Assembly: GCA_039583875.1 (NCBI GenBank)
Contig: CM077158.1
Span: 237,142,453 to 237,206,452 of the forward strand
Length of the DNA stretch: 64,000 bases
Reading direction: 5' to 3'
DNA from: Platanthera guangdongensis
Taxonomy: Eukaryota; Streptophyta; Magnoliopsida; Asparagales; Orchidaceae
Below are positions 45,992-57,620 of this stretch, piece by piece; the stretch's first letter is position 1, and each line of letters begins with the position of its first letter. Below the pieces are notes generated by a model. That model made no database searches and was not told where the DNA came from. It saw only the letters and a list, made by a program, of their open reading frames with translations. Position numbers and translations under genes: made by a program.

Positions 45992-48900
45992 CTGCAACAA
46001 AGCAAGAAATTAGCATGCAGATATATATTGCATGTGAATGAAAACAAAAAAATAGATAGATGAGGATGGGATTAAGAGTTTTAAAACGTGAGGGTAAAAA
46101 CAATTAGAGGAAGTATGTTTAGACGGAATTGGGTCCCTAGAGCTAGAATTAGAGGTCTATTTTCATTAGAATTAGCCTCCAATTGAAATTCCGAAGCCCC
46201 AATTTTAACCAACCAAACAAACCATTAGTTTGGACGAAATTGGGGCCATGGAATTAAAAATGGAGCTTCATTTGCATTACAACTGGACTTCCAATTCCAA
46301 TTTTGAAACCCCAACTTTGTTCAATCAAATGGACCCTTATAGTATTTGGAACCGAAGGTGGCAAACTTACCAGCCATTCCTTGTGTCCTTGGTGTCCATC
46401 ATGATTCAGTGTCTTCACAGCAACGGTGAGCCCGGTACCAGGTTTGACAGGAGCGGTTCCGTTCTCTTCGATCCAACCTTTAAACACACAACCAAAACCA
46501 CCCTCTCCAAGGAGGCTTTCTGGTCTGAAATTTCTCGTGGCACACTTAAGTTCGCTGAAAGAAAATTTCATTAACTGTGTTGCAATTTTAAGTTCCTCTC
46601 CAACTCTGGAGGTAAATGAACTACTCTCCCCATTGCTGGTTGTGGTAGATCCAGAAACAATGGGCACAACTGGTTGGTCAGTACTACCATCATTTGTAGA
46701 TTTACTTTCTGCTTGTCCATACAAAATGTCACACTATTTAGATGGATGTATTTTCACATAAACAGAATATTACAGGAATAATTTTGAGGAATAAACGTCT
46801 CAGACATATGGTGCACATGTAGACAAACTGAAATACAAGAAAATGCAATGTAGTTAAACATATAGATCTTAACATCTTTTATGATTATCGGTATGAAATT
46901 GTTGCATAAGATACGAAAATATTTTATGAATACAGTTATTAGAATTCTAATTACGGCAAGTGCTCAACATTTTAATCAGGCATCTTTTACTAGTATGCAC
47001 ACAGCATAATATTTATTTGAGATAAATTCAGACTTAAAAGTTTTTAATTATTGGATAACTTGAGTTAACATCTGAACCTTAGTTTAGATTTGGGATAATT
47101 AGTGTTTGAATCCTAAAATTAAGCTTTTGTTGTAGCAAATTCTGAGAGGATTTTTTCGGCTAAAGAGAAGCTGGCAAGCTGCTGGTATGTTCATGTCTTA
47201 CAGCTCAAATATTGCGTGTATTTTAAGAATAGCTTAATAAATTAATTCTGTATAAAATAAATTGAAATAGAGGAGAGTGAGTTCATAAGGAAAAAACAAC
47301 TTTGGGAGTGTGGTGGATCTCCATGAAGAACAAAAAATACCCTTCGTGAGATTCAAAAAGTTCTTTGAAGACCTATATTAGTATATTCACCTACTATTCA
47401 AGTGAGTAATTTGAAGTGTAAAATTGCCTTTCTACATATTCTTTTGTGATTTATTTCATTTTTGCTTTCTCTTGAGAACTATTCACTTTTGTTGTGAGTT
47501 AGGTGTGCTCAGGTTTTGAAAAAGGTTGTTGCGCTCTTTATTTGTACTCATTGTGGCGGCTTCCGTTTTTTAGTTAATATAATCCTCGCCACTAACGTCA
47601 TCGTAGATATTTATGGAGGTTGAACCACATATCATGTTGTTCTATGGGATGCTTGATCCCACAGTGTTTACCTTATGTTTATCATATATCACTCATGGAG
47701 CCATTCAGACGGATCCGCCACATCAAATTGATCTTAGAGCATAATTGCAGACTATGATGAATAAGTGTAAGATTGAGAAGTTTGATGTATCAAACAACTT
47801 TGGTATTGGTAGGAACAAGATGCATAAATCATAATGTTATAATCCAGCATGGACTTGTGAAGGAACTCATGGGAGATTCTAATATACTATTGAATAAAAA
47901 AAAGGCAGCCCGGTGCACAAAGCATCCCCGAGCAGCGAGGTCCCGGGGAAAGGGTCTCACCACAAGGGTGAAATGTGGGCAAACCTTACCCTGTATTTTT
48001 GCAAGAGGCTGCTTCCAAGACTCGATCTCGTGACCTCATGGTCACACGGCAACACCTCAACCTAATATGCTCTTGAATAATGGTTATATAAATAAAACTA
48101 AATCTATAACTGGCATAGTTATGTTTAGCATACGAGAAATTGATGGAAATTTTGGAGTAAACGATTGCAAAAAGCATATAGCTCAAGTTGGAGTTTTTGC
48201 ACACAAAAGCCCAAATAACAAACCTTATCGGAAGCTAAAACTCTATTTGTTTTAGCATGCCTATTAATTCATGTATGAATTGATTTATTTCTGTTGAAAG
48301 GTGGGGCCCAACGGGTAATCACGCCACCTAGCTGGACTGCAGTCCAAGCATCCCAACCAAATCACCCTTGGGCTAACCCTCATCGGGACTTTGACCATTG
48401 TTGAAAGGGGTAGGTTGTTGAGCCTGGGGATCAAACCCAGAACCTCCTTTATCAAGGCCTTGAGAGAGCTCCTGATACCCAACTGAGTTGCAGCTCAGTT
48501 GGGTATCAGGAGTTCTCTCTCAAGGCCTTGATAAAGCTCAGTTGGGTATTAGGAGTTCTCTCAAAGCCTTGATAAAGAAGGTTCCGGGTTCGATCCCCAA
48601 CCTCAACAACATATCCCTTTCAACAGTGGTCAAAGTCCCGGTGAGGGTTAGCCCAAGGATTATTTGGTTGGAATTCTTAAATTGCAGTCCGGCTAGGTTG
48701 GGTTAATTGACCAAAGGGACATTTCACGCCGCAAAAATAACTTGTGACATGTGCATGTTGAAGTAACCCTAAATCTGTAACTCAAAGACAAAATAATCAA
48801 GGCTAAAAATTTTCGGGCTCGTAGTTTTGCGGATTACGACCCACGAAAATTTGGGGGCATTTGATGGAGTTTCCCCAAGATTTTTTTGAGTCAAACCGGT

Positions 48901-51900
48901 AAAACTTCGGCTGAAATGCTCAAGTGGTACGACCCGGCCGAGTGAGCCGGCGACAAGAGTCGCGCGCGCTCGAAGGAACCAAAACCACCCCGAAATAGGG
49001 GTCGGAGCTAAGCACAAACACACACGCACAGCCCGCCCAAGTAAACTACGAAGGGCCCATACATACTCCAAAGGGGAAGCGAAAGCAGGAGCGCGAGGGC
49101 GTTGCGCGAGACCCGGACGGGCAAACAAGCACAAGCGCAATGCCCCGCGAGCGCACACAGCTCGCAAGCATGCGCGCGGACATCGCTCCGCCGGCTGCCT
49201 CCATCGTCGGGCACCTTGCCCAGGCTGTCCGGAGGTCACTTCCGTCATTTCATGAAAATTGGTGATCCAAGTGACCGGAACGGAGCGACACCATTCGCCA
49301 CCTCAAAATCCGCCCGGACGCAATTACCAGCATGTCCCTCCAAAAAAATATAAAAAGGCCCTCAGGTCTTCATTTGAAGACAAGCAACTCCAGAGGCTAA
49401 AGAGAACTCTGAGGTTTTCCGACAATAACGTAGGACTTAGATCGTTTCTCCACTTGGAATTTGATATGCTCCCTCTCTAGGCCGTTTAGCGCTCAACGCT
49501 CAATGCCTAGCACTCGCGTGGATGTGCATCTGCGAGCACAAGAGAATACGTCAGAATAACACCTTCGTGGACGCACACCTTCAAGATTCGTGGATGCTCG
49601 CATTCAAGCTTCACGGACATTCTCTTCCAAGCCCTGAGGACTTGCCCAAATTTCTGCTCCAGAAGAAGGCGCAGAGGAACGTTCCAGTGGACGCTCTCGT
49701 CAAAGTTGTGTGGACTTAGGCTCCGTTTGGGGGCACTTATTTTCACCGGTCAAGCGGTCACGACCGCATGAACCGAGTCTTAATTTTAGGACTGATTCAT
49801 GCGGTTGTGACCGCTTGACCGGTGAAAATAAGTCCCCCCAAACGGAGCCTTAGTTTCTTTTCCATTTTTACTGCACTTCAAGCTTGTAATGGAGAGGTGG
49901 TCTATCACCCTCCGAGCAAACTCTCAACACTTGTAAACTCAAAGCTAAATAGTTGATTTTGGCCCGGCACAGATCCGGCCACGTGGTTTTTCATTCTTTC
50001 CAGGTTTTTCACTCTTTCCAGGTTATCCACAGTAAAAAAAGCCTCATGTCATTGTTGGATTTCCATTGATTGTTTGCGCACTGGGTCCAATTCCGAGCTA
50101 AGGCGGTCTGATTCTCTGAACCGGAGGAAAACTGGGTGACCCTCAACAAGTGAAATGTTTACTTTTAAGATCAATTGGTCCACGTTGATGTGCAACATAG
50201 GTGCTTGAGAGGTATCTCATGGGAGTTAAGTTCAAACATCACATGGCCTTGTGGATATTGTGTGATGTGAAAATCTTTGGTCCTTTGGAAGTGCTATGAG
50301 CATTCACACCTAGTTATCATGTTATAAATCCTTGCGTCTAGTTTACATAATATAGGTCATTAATGTCTTATTGATAGTTGAGTGAACTAGTGTGTGTCAT
50401 TGATATATTGGTTGTTAGTTGGGTCAATTAACGTACGTTATTAATATATTAGTTGATGGTTCAGTCTTGTGATCTTATTTAAGTACCTCTTAGAGGATTG
50501 AAGGAAATATGAAATACTTATTTTCATTAAACAAAAGAATATATATATATATACTAACATTGGAGGCATAAGGACCAGAAACCCGTTTATAATGAATATA
50601 AAATAAAAACTAAATCTCCAACACTTATAAAAAAATATCTAATGGTTTTTAAAATCATGATTTTAAAATCTATTGGAGCAATCCTGACTGTCAAGATTTT
50701 GCTCATTTATTCATCACCGTTCAATAAAAATTTTAGGTGTCCTAGAGCTATAGAGGCTCACGGTTCAGAGAGAAAGAAAGGGAGAGAGAGAGAGGAGAGA
50801 GGGAGAGAGGGCGGCAGGAGAGAGAGTGGGCGGCGGGAAAGAGATGCTGGCGCCATTTATTCTTATCAGCCATTCATTTTTGCTCTTTTTTTATTGCAGA
50901 GAGAGAAAGAGAGGGAGAGAGAGAAAGAGAGAGGAGAGAGTGAGAAATTAATGTTTGTACATCAAAACATACATTTTTTTACAAAATAAAAATGATAATA
51001 TTTATGTATATTTTTTTACGGTCATTTTGAGTACTCATATGTGTATGTTGCGGGCGTAGCCCGCAACGACGCATGGAGCACAGGCGAAGCCCGCCGGGGC
51101 CAGGTGAAGCCCGTCGTCGCCGGCCAGGTACTCTCGTGCTTGGCCATAGGGGCGGAGCAACATTTGAATCTGAATTGTCAATTTCAAGAAATGCTCTCCA
51201 AGGCTTAAGGATATTTTTTGTTCCCATTACTTTCTCATCCTATTCCTATGATGACAAACATAATAAAAGAGCAACATTTTAGACGACATGTAAACTCATT
51301 CATAGACCATAAAACAGCCTTTATCCTAAACAATCATCCAGGTAATTTCCCTGGATACCAGGTTTTCCTGTGATGAAAACATAAGAAAACAGGGAGATTA
51401 AAGGAGCAACATTTCAGACACCATGTAAACTCATTCATAGACCATAAAAACAGCCCTTATCCTAAATAATCATCCAGGCAATTTCCCAGGCTACCAGGTT
51501 TTCCTATGATAAAAAACATAAGAAAACAAAGGGATTAAAGGAGCAAAATTTCAGACACCATGTAAACTCATTCATAGACGATAAAAATAGCCCTTATCCT
51601 AAATAATCATCCAGGCAATTTTCCTTACTACCAGGTTTTCCTATGATGAAAAACAAGAAAATGGGGGATTAAAGGAACAGCATTTCAGACACCATGTAAA
51701 CCTCATTCATAGACCATAAAAAATCTCTTATCCTAAATCATCATCCAGGCAATTTCCGTGGCTACCAAGTTTTCCTGTGATGAAAAACATAAGAAAACAG
51801 GGGGATTAAAGAAGCAACATTTCAGACACCATGTAAACCCCCATTCATAGAACATAAAAAAACATCTCTTATCCTAGGCAATTTCCCTGACTACCAGGTT

Positions 51901-52451
51901 TTCCTATGATCAAAAACATAAGAAAACAAAAGGATTAAAGGAAGCAACATTTCAGACACCATGTAAACTCAATCAAAGACCATAAAAACATCCCTTATCC
52001 TAAATAATCAATCATCCACGCAATTTCCCCGACTACCAAGTTTTACCCGTAATGTGCACACGCACACACAAAACTTCCAATAAGAACAAAGAATACATTA
52101 CTCATAAACCCAGTGAATCACAGTTCATTAATTAATGGCAATATAAACCATACATGACAACAGGCATGGGCAGGAGAGAATGACAAGATTCAACTAAGAT
52201 AAGCATGAAAACAGAGCAAAATACAAAAGAAAAAAAGGGCGTTTAAGGAAACTACCACATGTAGTGATGGCGCTACTATTAGAAGCATCTACTTTTGGTC
52301 TGGAAGAAATGCAGACCCCCCTCAACAGAAGCCCCGTCCAGCATCCCGTCTCCTCCCCCTTCTTCTTCTTCTTCTTCACATCTTTTTTCCCACTTCTCTT
52401 TCCAACCTTCTCCAACCCCTCCAGCTGAACCGCATCTGGTCCCAACCCCAT
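45856..52451 (-). CDS. PBL34-like: PBL34/35/36-like receptor-like cytoplasmic kinase (RLCK-VII), exons 1-3 only
   Basis: Exons: 52256-52451, 46371-46711 and 45856-45991 (673 nt, 224 codons plus one base). Start [11 protein letters not shown] has Gly2 for N-myristoylation, a good context (A at -3, G at +4), and a lysine run before EETGCW and CISSR, whose cysteines are likely palmitoylated; this places the kinase at the plasma membrane. Exon 2 has [20 protein letters not shown], the glycine loop [12 protein letters not shown] and the catalytic lysine in VAVKTLN. Exon 3 gives [30 protein letters not shown]34-type kinases act below pattern receptors in immune signalling (family knowledge). The catalytic loop, DFG and C-lobe exons are missing from the window. 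An in-frame ATG lies 30 bp upstream; MGLG is preferred because the family starts so. Confidence 0.88.
46109..46330. repeat. Two diverged MITE-like units in intron 2
   Basis: About 46109-46212 and 46225-46330 are similar: both have GTTTRGACGRAATTGGG at the left and CCCCAATTTT/CCCCAACTTT with a CAA-rich end at the right. Inverted ends are weak. Confidence 0.35.
46371..46711 (-). CDS. PBL34-like: Kinase exon 2
   Basis: Acceptor GACAAG before 46711; donor GTAAGTTTGC at 46370 downward. 113 codons plus two bases, no stops. Carries the N-lobe start with glycine loop and catalytic lysine. Confidence 0.9.
46712..47894. other. Kinase intron 1, distal part; nothing recognised
   Basis: AT-rich intron sequence without coding similarity or repeats that I can name. 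Confidence 0.5.
47895..48062 (-). repeat. Au-type SINE
   Basis: On the minus strand: a B-box-like GAGATCGAGTC, CCTCTTGCAAAAATACAGGGT, CTTTCCCCGGGACC, GTGCACCGGGCTGCC and a final T run. This order is that of the Au SINE found across flowering plants. It sits in intron 1 in sense orientation with the kinase gene. Confidence 0.75.
48297..48735. repeat. Head-to-head inverted pair of tRNA-derived SINEs
   Basis: The minus copy (about 48297-48488) and plus copy (about 48491-48735) meet at CAACTGAGTTGCAGCTCAGTTG. The plus copy has A-box CAGCTCAGTTGG at 48491-48502 and B-box GGGTTCGATCCCC at 48586-48598; a ~45-bp part including the A-box is repeated at 48535. The minus copy has both boxes too. Same arrangement as at 1-440. 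Confidence 0.7.
48790..50148 (+). repeat. Gypsy-type LTR, family E, plus orientation, in kinase intron 1
   Basis: It shares long stretches with the inverted copy at 56369-57430: TTTTTTGAGTC-like start, GGGCACCTTGCCC, CATTTC-TGAAATTGGTGATCC, CCACCTCAAAATCC, a TATA box (ATATAAAAAGG at about 49347) and the end CCTCAACA. A (G)C-rich part lies at 48950-49210. A MITE is inserted at 49719. Confidence 0.6.
49719..49849. mobile_element. Tourist-like hairpin MITE
   Basis: 131 bp, inverted over almost its whole length with only a few mismatches; the ends are GGCTCCGTTTGG and its complement. Flanked by TTA on both sides (49716-49718, 49850-49852), the target duplication of PIF/Harbinger elements. It encodes nothing; its transcript would fold into a ~60-bp stem with a ~9-base loop. 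Confidence 0.85.
50149..50760. other. Intron sequence, no gene; (TA)n near 50528
   Basis: AT-rich. The part near 50460-50520 (TTATTTAAGTACCTC and TTATTTTCATT) resembles an LTR leader but has no clear ends. Confidence 0.35.
50768..50942. repeat. GA-rich microsatellite, two blocks
   Basis: Runs of GAGA/GGGAGA at 50768-50845 and 50899-50942, interrupted by ordinary sequence. Confidence 0.85.
51040..51150 (-). repeat. GC-rich hairpin cluster, possible Helitron 3' end
   Basis: GCGGGCGTAGCCCGC (51049-51063) and further CGAAGCCCGCC / GAAGCCCGTC pieces resemble the hairpin series at 53850-54000. A CTRR end is not seen. Confidence 0.3.
51265..52045. repeat. Tandem repeat, ~135-bp unit, almost six copies, near exon 1
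   Basis: The phrase AGCAACATTTCAGACACCATG (with changes) recurs at about 51269, 51404, 51540, 51676, 51811 and 51941. Each unit also has ATTCATAGACCATAAAA, TATCCTAAATAATCATCCAGGCAATTTCC-like and CTACCAGGTTTTCCTATGATG-like parts. It ends about 200 bp from the exon 1 donor. Confidence 0.9.
52256..52451 (-). CDS. PBL34-like: Kinase exon 1
   Basis: 65 codons plus one base; donor GTAGTTTC at 52255 downward. Joining to exon 2 rebuilds an Ala codon, giving the family's AESKSTND sequence. Confidence 0.88.
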
Positions 52452-52789
52452 TTCTCCTAAAGCTATGCCTTCGAAATTCACATTACTCGTTGAACCCTAA
52501 ATCTCTTCATCGATCCTCCTCTCCCGATATTCAGAAAGAACCCATTTCCTCCTTAACTAGAATTCTTCACCTGAGCAGACCCTTTCAGACGAAATCAATG
52601 CTTTATCGGGAATGCGCCCCGGAAAACCTTGTCAAAAAGCAATCGGAAGGCGTGGCTCAGCAGAACAAGGCTTTCAAACCTAGAACCACAACCTGAAATC
52701 CAGCTAAATCGCCGGCCGGCCTGTGAACCGATGAAACGGCCGCCGGAATCCGGAGGGAGGCGGCGGCGGGCATCGGACGGGACGGAGCG

Positions 52790-52865
52790 GAGAGGAAAGA
52801 GAGTGAGAGTGGGATGAGAGAGAGAGAGCTTTCCGCTTAGTTTGTTGTAGAGAGAGAGGGGGGGC
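52790..52865 (-). promoter_or_regulatory. CT-rich leader of the kinase gene
   Basis: On the minus strand, CTCTCTCTCTAC and CTCTCTCTCTCTC lie 340-410 bp before the ATG. Such pyrimidine-rich stretches are common in plant 5' leaders. I see no clear TATA box. Confidence 0.4.
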
Positions 52866-53005
52866 GAGCGAGCTGAAATGAGAGCAGTGTTTTCCTCAAA
52901 AGGGGTGGCGGGCAGAGCGGGCAGGGAGATGGGAATACGGGCACAGCGGGCAGGATGTGGGATTTTTAGTAAAGACCGAGGAAGGTTTGGGGGAATACTG
53001 TGCTG

Positions 53006-53123
53006 GTAAAATGCGGGCATCCAAAGGCTCGCGTTAGATGCACGCACACATTTCAAAGCGAACATATACGCTTTGAGATATGTGCGGACATCCACATAGG
53101 CCCGTTGGATGCCCGTACTTTAC
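53006..53123. repeat. Foldback MITE-like repeat in the kinase upstream region
   Basis: The ends GTAAARTRCGGGCATCCAA are inverted, and the inside (TTTCAAAGCG / CGCTTTGAGA) also mirrors, so the whole 118 bp is an imperfect palindrome. No certain target duplication. A second small palindrome, AAAGTGCACTTTTGCACTTT, follows. Confidence 0.5.
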
Positions 53124-53204
53124 GATAAAGTGCACTTTTGCACTTTACCTTACTTAAGGTTCTGATCCGTGCTTATCTGACTACACCTCTTCCGCATTTT
53201 TGAG

Positions 53205-53310
53205 CATTCCAGATTTAATTTTATTTTTTTAATTATTTTATTTTTCAGATTTAATTTTAATTATTTTATTATATTTTTCAGATTTAATTTAAATTATTTT
53301 ATTTTATTAG
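53205..53310. repeat. AT-rich tandem repeat
   Basis: Three units of TTTTCAGATTTAATTT plus AATTATTTTATT. From 53320 to 53840 I see a 71-codon open frame (53321-53536) with no similarity that I know, and no other feature. Confidence 0.6.
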
Positions 53311-53840
53311 TAGAGATGTCATGTTTCTGCAAAGACAGGAAAATGAAAGAGTGATTGGTCTTTCGTCCTCTTCTTGGTGTCTCGGGGCCAAGAGTTTACC
53401 GCAAAACGGATCCGGATCCGGATCGTCTGGAGTTCATACAGAGAATTTCAGAGTGGAGTTTGATCTAATACGCGAGAGCGATTCATCGCATCAATTCTAC
53501 AGCGAGATGAATCCAGACGCTAAAAGACAAAAATAAACAGTAAAAAATAATAAAAATAATTAAAAAAATAGAAAATCTCGCACGTTAGATTTCAATCCAA
53601 CGCGCGAGATAGATCCAACTCCACCCTAAAATTGTTGTAGTTGTTTGTACGAACTCCAGGAGATCCAAATCCGGATAAAGGTCTGAGTGTTGTTATTGCA
53701 AAAGCCAAATAACAATACATTACTTTATAACACGATCGGAATTATTTTTTTAACTGTTTTTGTTGTATACACAGGCATTTCTTGTCTTATTAATTTATAT
53801 TCAAATATTTTATTTATACTTCAAATTAATATATATAATA

Positions 53841-55205
53841 CGAGCATCTTCGCACGGGCTTATGCCCGTGCTCGATGCTCTCGGGCGGCCTTCGGCCGCA
53901 TCAGGCGGGCTTCGCCCGCCACGCACAAACTTCAGCCGTGTGGATGCTCCAGCGGTCTTAGGCCGCATAGAATCGGGCTTCACCCGCTACCACGTGAATC
54001 ACCATCTCGACCCCGTACCCGTCACGCGCGTCCCCCGGAGCACATATGCAAAATCGGCCCCTCTATGACAATCGATCAATTGACTTGGCACAGGGAGCCC
54101 TGTGCCCTACGCGATAGTAGCCCGCCATGACAGTGTCCCGACACAGCGACGCTCATGCAGCTCGCAGACCCTGTTCACACGATAAAGTAGGTACGGAAAG
54201 AAAAACTGCAAATTAGGTAGGTGAAATCAGAAGCATAAATCGATTACACGCTTTCAAAATCGGAAAGAAAAAAAATGCAAATTAGGTAGGTGAAATCAGA
54301 AGCTTAAATCATAAGTTAAAATCAGTACTTGAAATGGAGAAGCAGCTTTCAAAATCTGAAACAAAAAAATGAAAAGCAATTGACAAATTACCGGAGCAGC
54401 TGGGAAATGAATGACCGACGACGGGCGTGAGGAAGCCCTCAAAATCTGAAAGAAAACAATGCAAATTAGGTAGGTGAAATCAGAAGTTTAAATCATAAGT
54501 TAAATCAGAACTTGAAATCGAGAAGGATATTTCAAAATCACAAACGAAAAAATGAAATTCAAGATGACAGATTACCAGAGCAGATGGCCTATCTTCGCCT
54601 CTCGGGGACAGTACACGGGAGGAAGAATCGTGCCCGATGTTTAATGAATGATGCCGTGAAGAAGAAACGTTGTCGCGAAAAAGACCGGTTGAGGAGAAGC
54701 AGTGGCATGAAGAGAAGCAGCGGCGAGGGTTTGGGAAATGAATCAACGAAGACGGGCGTGAGCAATGATGTCAGCCAGGACTGCGGAACGCGGCGGTTGC
54801 GGCATTTGGCGATAGGAATGACGCGTAGCAGCTTGCCATAACAGCGGCGCGAGCCCGACGCGAAGGGCGGTGGTGAGGATTTTCCGGGATTTCAGTCGCC
54901 ATAACAACGGATGGAGCGCGACGCGAAGAGCGGTGGAGAGGTATTTCCGGGATTTCACCTGCGTGACCGACGACTCCTCCACAAACGACGCGTCGCAAAC
55001 CTAAAATCGCGATTTCCGCCGACAGGAGGAAGCGGCGGGGGTTTTCCGGCATTTCACTGGGGTGATCGACGACTCCTGTCCCGCCGCCTAAAGCACGAAG
55101 CGGTGGCGGTCACCGACATATCTTTACGAAAGGGCGAAGTTAAACGGCGTTTGCGGTGTGACCGACGACCTGGACGGAAAAACTAAAGATCTTTATTAAT
55201 ATAGA
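53841..55205 (-). mobile_element. Helitron-like non-autonomous element
   Basis: On the minus strand it would begin TCTATATTAATAAAG (55205 downward) and end with a strong hairpin, GCACGGGCATAAGCCCGTGC, 10 bases before CTCG|T at 53841-53844. Helitrons start TC, have a 3' hairpin, end CTRR and insert between A and T; here flanking A and T fit but CTCG is one base off CTRR. Inside are repeated units at the 5' end (TTTCCGGGATTTCA type, 54860-55080), three copies of GCAAATTAGGTAGGTGAAATCAG (54207-54480) and three GC hairpins (53850-53925). No RepHel protein. Confidence 0.5.
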
Positions 55206-56368
55206 TAAAGAAAATCAGAATAGTAATAGTTTAGAATCAAGTCTGGGTAAAACGTGTGATCATTATCCTAAAAATATTGCATCGTCTTTTAGCATGACTT
55301 TCAACAGATGTTTACTCCTCCAAGATACACACGCTACTATATTATGAAAGCTCTGATGTGCCCAGACATCGAAAAAGTGCAGAGCACCTGAACTCTTTGT
55401 TGGTGAAGTAAACGTAGGAAGAAGATCGTCGGAAAAATAAAAACAACAAATAAGAGCGTAAGAGATCGAGAAGAAGGGTGATCGTCTATTCTTAGAAAAC
55501 TCTTTTATATAAGTCTTATCAAAACTGTAAGAAGTAATCACGCATTCAGTTGACAACGATTATAATAAGTAAAATATATTTTGTTATATTTTCAAGTAAA
55601 ATAATTAATGCTGAAGCGATCGAGCAAATCACGTAGAGAAGATGAGTGTGGCAAATTATGTTGTGGTCTTCAAATAACACATAAATCGACGCAGGGAAGT
55701 CGATGCAACGTCATGAGAAATCTACATAATGTTGATAGAAATCAAACGTTCAACCAGAGAACGTATGTAAGTAAAGAACGAGTTCTACTCAACGTTAAAG
55801 AAAACAATGTTGTGGTCTGTGGATAGAAGTCGACGCAATGTCGAAATCTTTTACAAAAGTCAGAAGTTATTTTGAAAAAAAAATACAATTCAATTCAATA
55901 TTCTCGAAATATAAAATTTAATCGGATCCGATGTGTACACGCACGTGTGTGTTGTTCATAGTTTCTCCTTATGTTTCTTTGAACAAATAAAAATGAGTAA
56001 ATTATTTTATATACTCACTAACATGAGTGAAGATAAACATGATGTGACTAAAGGTTTTATTTTCTGGATGAAAAAGGTTTTCCCTCCAAGTATTTAGATT
56101 TCCTCAATTTATTTTTGGAGATTTTTATTAATTATGAGGAGCCCAACACCAAATCATGCTTCATTAAAACAGTATTTATTAAATGTTTTTGATACAAAAT
56201 TTCAAACAAGGCCCCCCTCCAAACTCCAAAGCTAAAAACACAAAATGAACTTTTTAAAATAATATAATAATTATTAATTAATAAATCCAAACACAAATTT
56301 GTTTCAACGATTTTATTTAATACAATGGGAGTAGGTGGAATGGTTACTTTGAACCTACACTTAGTACT
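55206..56368. other. No gene seen
   Basis: AT-rich. Short open frames (55263-55556 minus, 55608-55826 plus) match nothing I know. Confidence 0.5.
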
Positions 56369-57430
56369 TGTTGTGTGTCAACTGATTTTTATCTGGTCCG
56401 GAAAATTGGACCATCTTACCTTTGAATTGGATCGGGCGTGTAAATAATCAATGAAAAACAGCAGCAAATTATAAAGACTTTTTTGATGTGGAAAATCCGG
56501 AAAAGGTGAAAAAACACGTGGTCGGATCTGTGTCCGGCCAAAATTCGTTATTTTGTTTGATTTTACAGGAGTTGACAAATTTTCTAGGAGGATGACATGT
56601 CACTTCTCCATTATAAGTTCAAAATATGAAAATAATAGAAAATAAACTAAGTCTTTGGAGCCATGATGAGAGCGCTCCAGTGGAGAAAATGTGAAGTCAT
56701 CAGATCCTCGATGGAATTGCTCATGCTGAGTTGGAGCATTGAATAAAATGTTGTGTTCTTGAAGCCTTGGGATGTCTTCGCACTAGAGTGGGAGTAGAGC
56801 GAATCCCGAGCGGGGGTACGATCTAAGTTTTACATCCTTGCTGGAAAACTTCAGAGCTCTCCCAAGACTCTCGAGTTTTTCCTTTCAAATGAGGGTCTGA
56901 GGGACCCTTTTATAGTTTGGAGAGACATGATGGTAATTGCGTCAGAGAGGATTTTGAGGTGGCAAATGACGTCGCTCCACTTCGATCACCTGGATCACCA
57001 ATTTCAGCGAAATGACAAAAGTGCCTCGCGGGAGGCCCGGGCAAGGTGCCCGACGGCGTCGGCGGCTGGTGATGGTTGGAGGCAGCACCGGCGGCCGGAG
57101 GTGGCGCTGGCGACCGGCACGCGTGCGGTTGCTCGCAGCACTTCTGCGTGTGGCCATGCACGTACGGGCGAGGCATGCATTGTTGTGTGTGTACGCATAC
57201 GCTCGCTATTGCGTGCACGCGAGGCATGCACAACACTTACGTGCGTGCATGTTTGGCTTTGCCTTCCTCTAGGGTGTTTTTGGGCCTTCGGAGTGTGTGC
57301 GACTCGTCTGGTCGGGTTGGCATACCCCATGTCTGTGGTCAAAATCTTTTTCATCCGACTTAAAAAAATCAGGAGAAACCTCATCGACACTTATTTTCTT
57401 TACTAAAAATTATAATATGACAGAGGCATG
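56369..57430 (-). repeat. Gypsy-type LTR, family E, minus orientation
   Basis: Inverse counterpart of 48790-50148: TGTTG at 56369 is the complement of the CAACA end, and the TATA region CTATAAAAGGG is at about 56908-56918 on the minus strand. It differs enough to be an old copy. No internal coding sequence adjoins. Confidence 0.6.
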
Positions 57431-57620
57431 GAATTATAAATTTTTTTGACATGTAGATTAATTAAACACACAAAAGATTAGCTAGCTTTTGGGTTATGGT
57501 GATGGGTGTGTTAATGATCATGTGTGACGAGGACAAGATAAAATTTATAGCAAAAATGAGGTGTCAATAGCCTGTAACTCATGATCCCCATAAATTTAGT
57601 GAGACTATGGGGGCAACTAC

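Noticed and set aside
51040..51150. Complete Helitron end
   Set aside because: The hairpins are present but no CTRR terminus or matching 5' TC end could be placed, so it is listed only as a hairpin cluster.
52295..52696. 133-codon plus-strand frame opposite kinase exon 1
   Set aside because: It is the shadow of the minus-strand exon and its leader.
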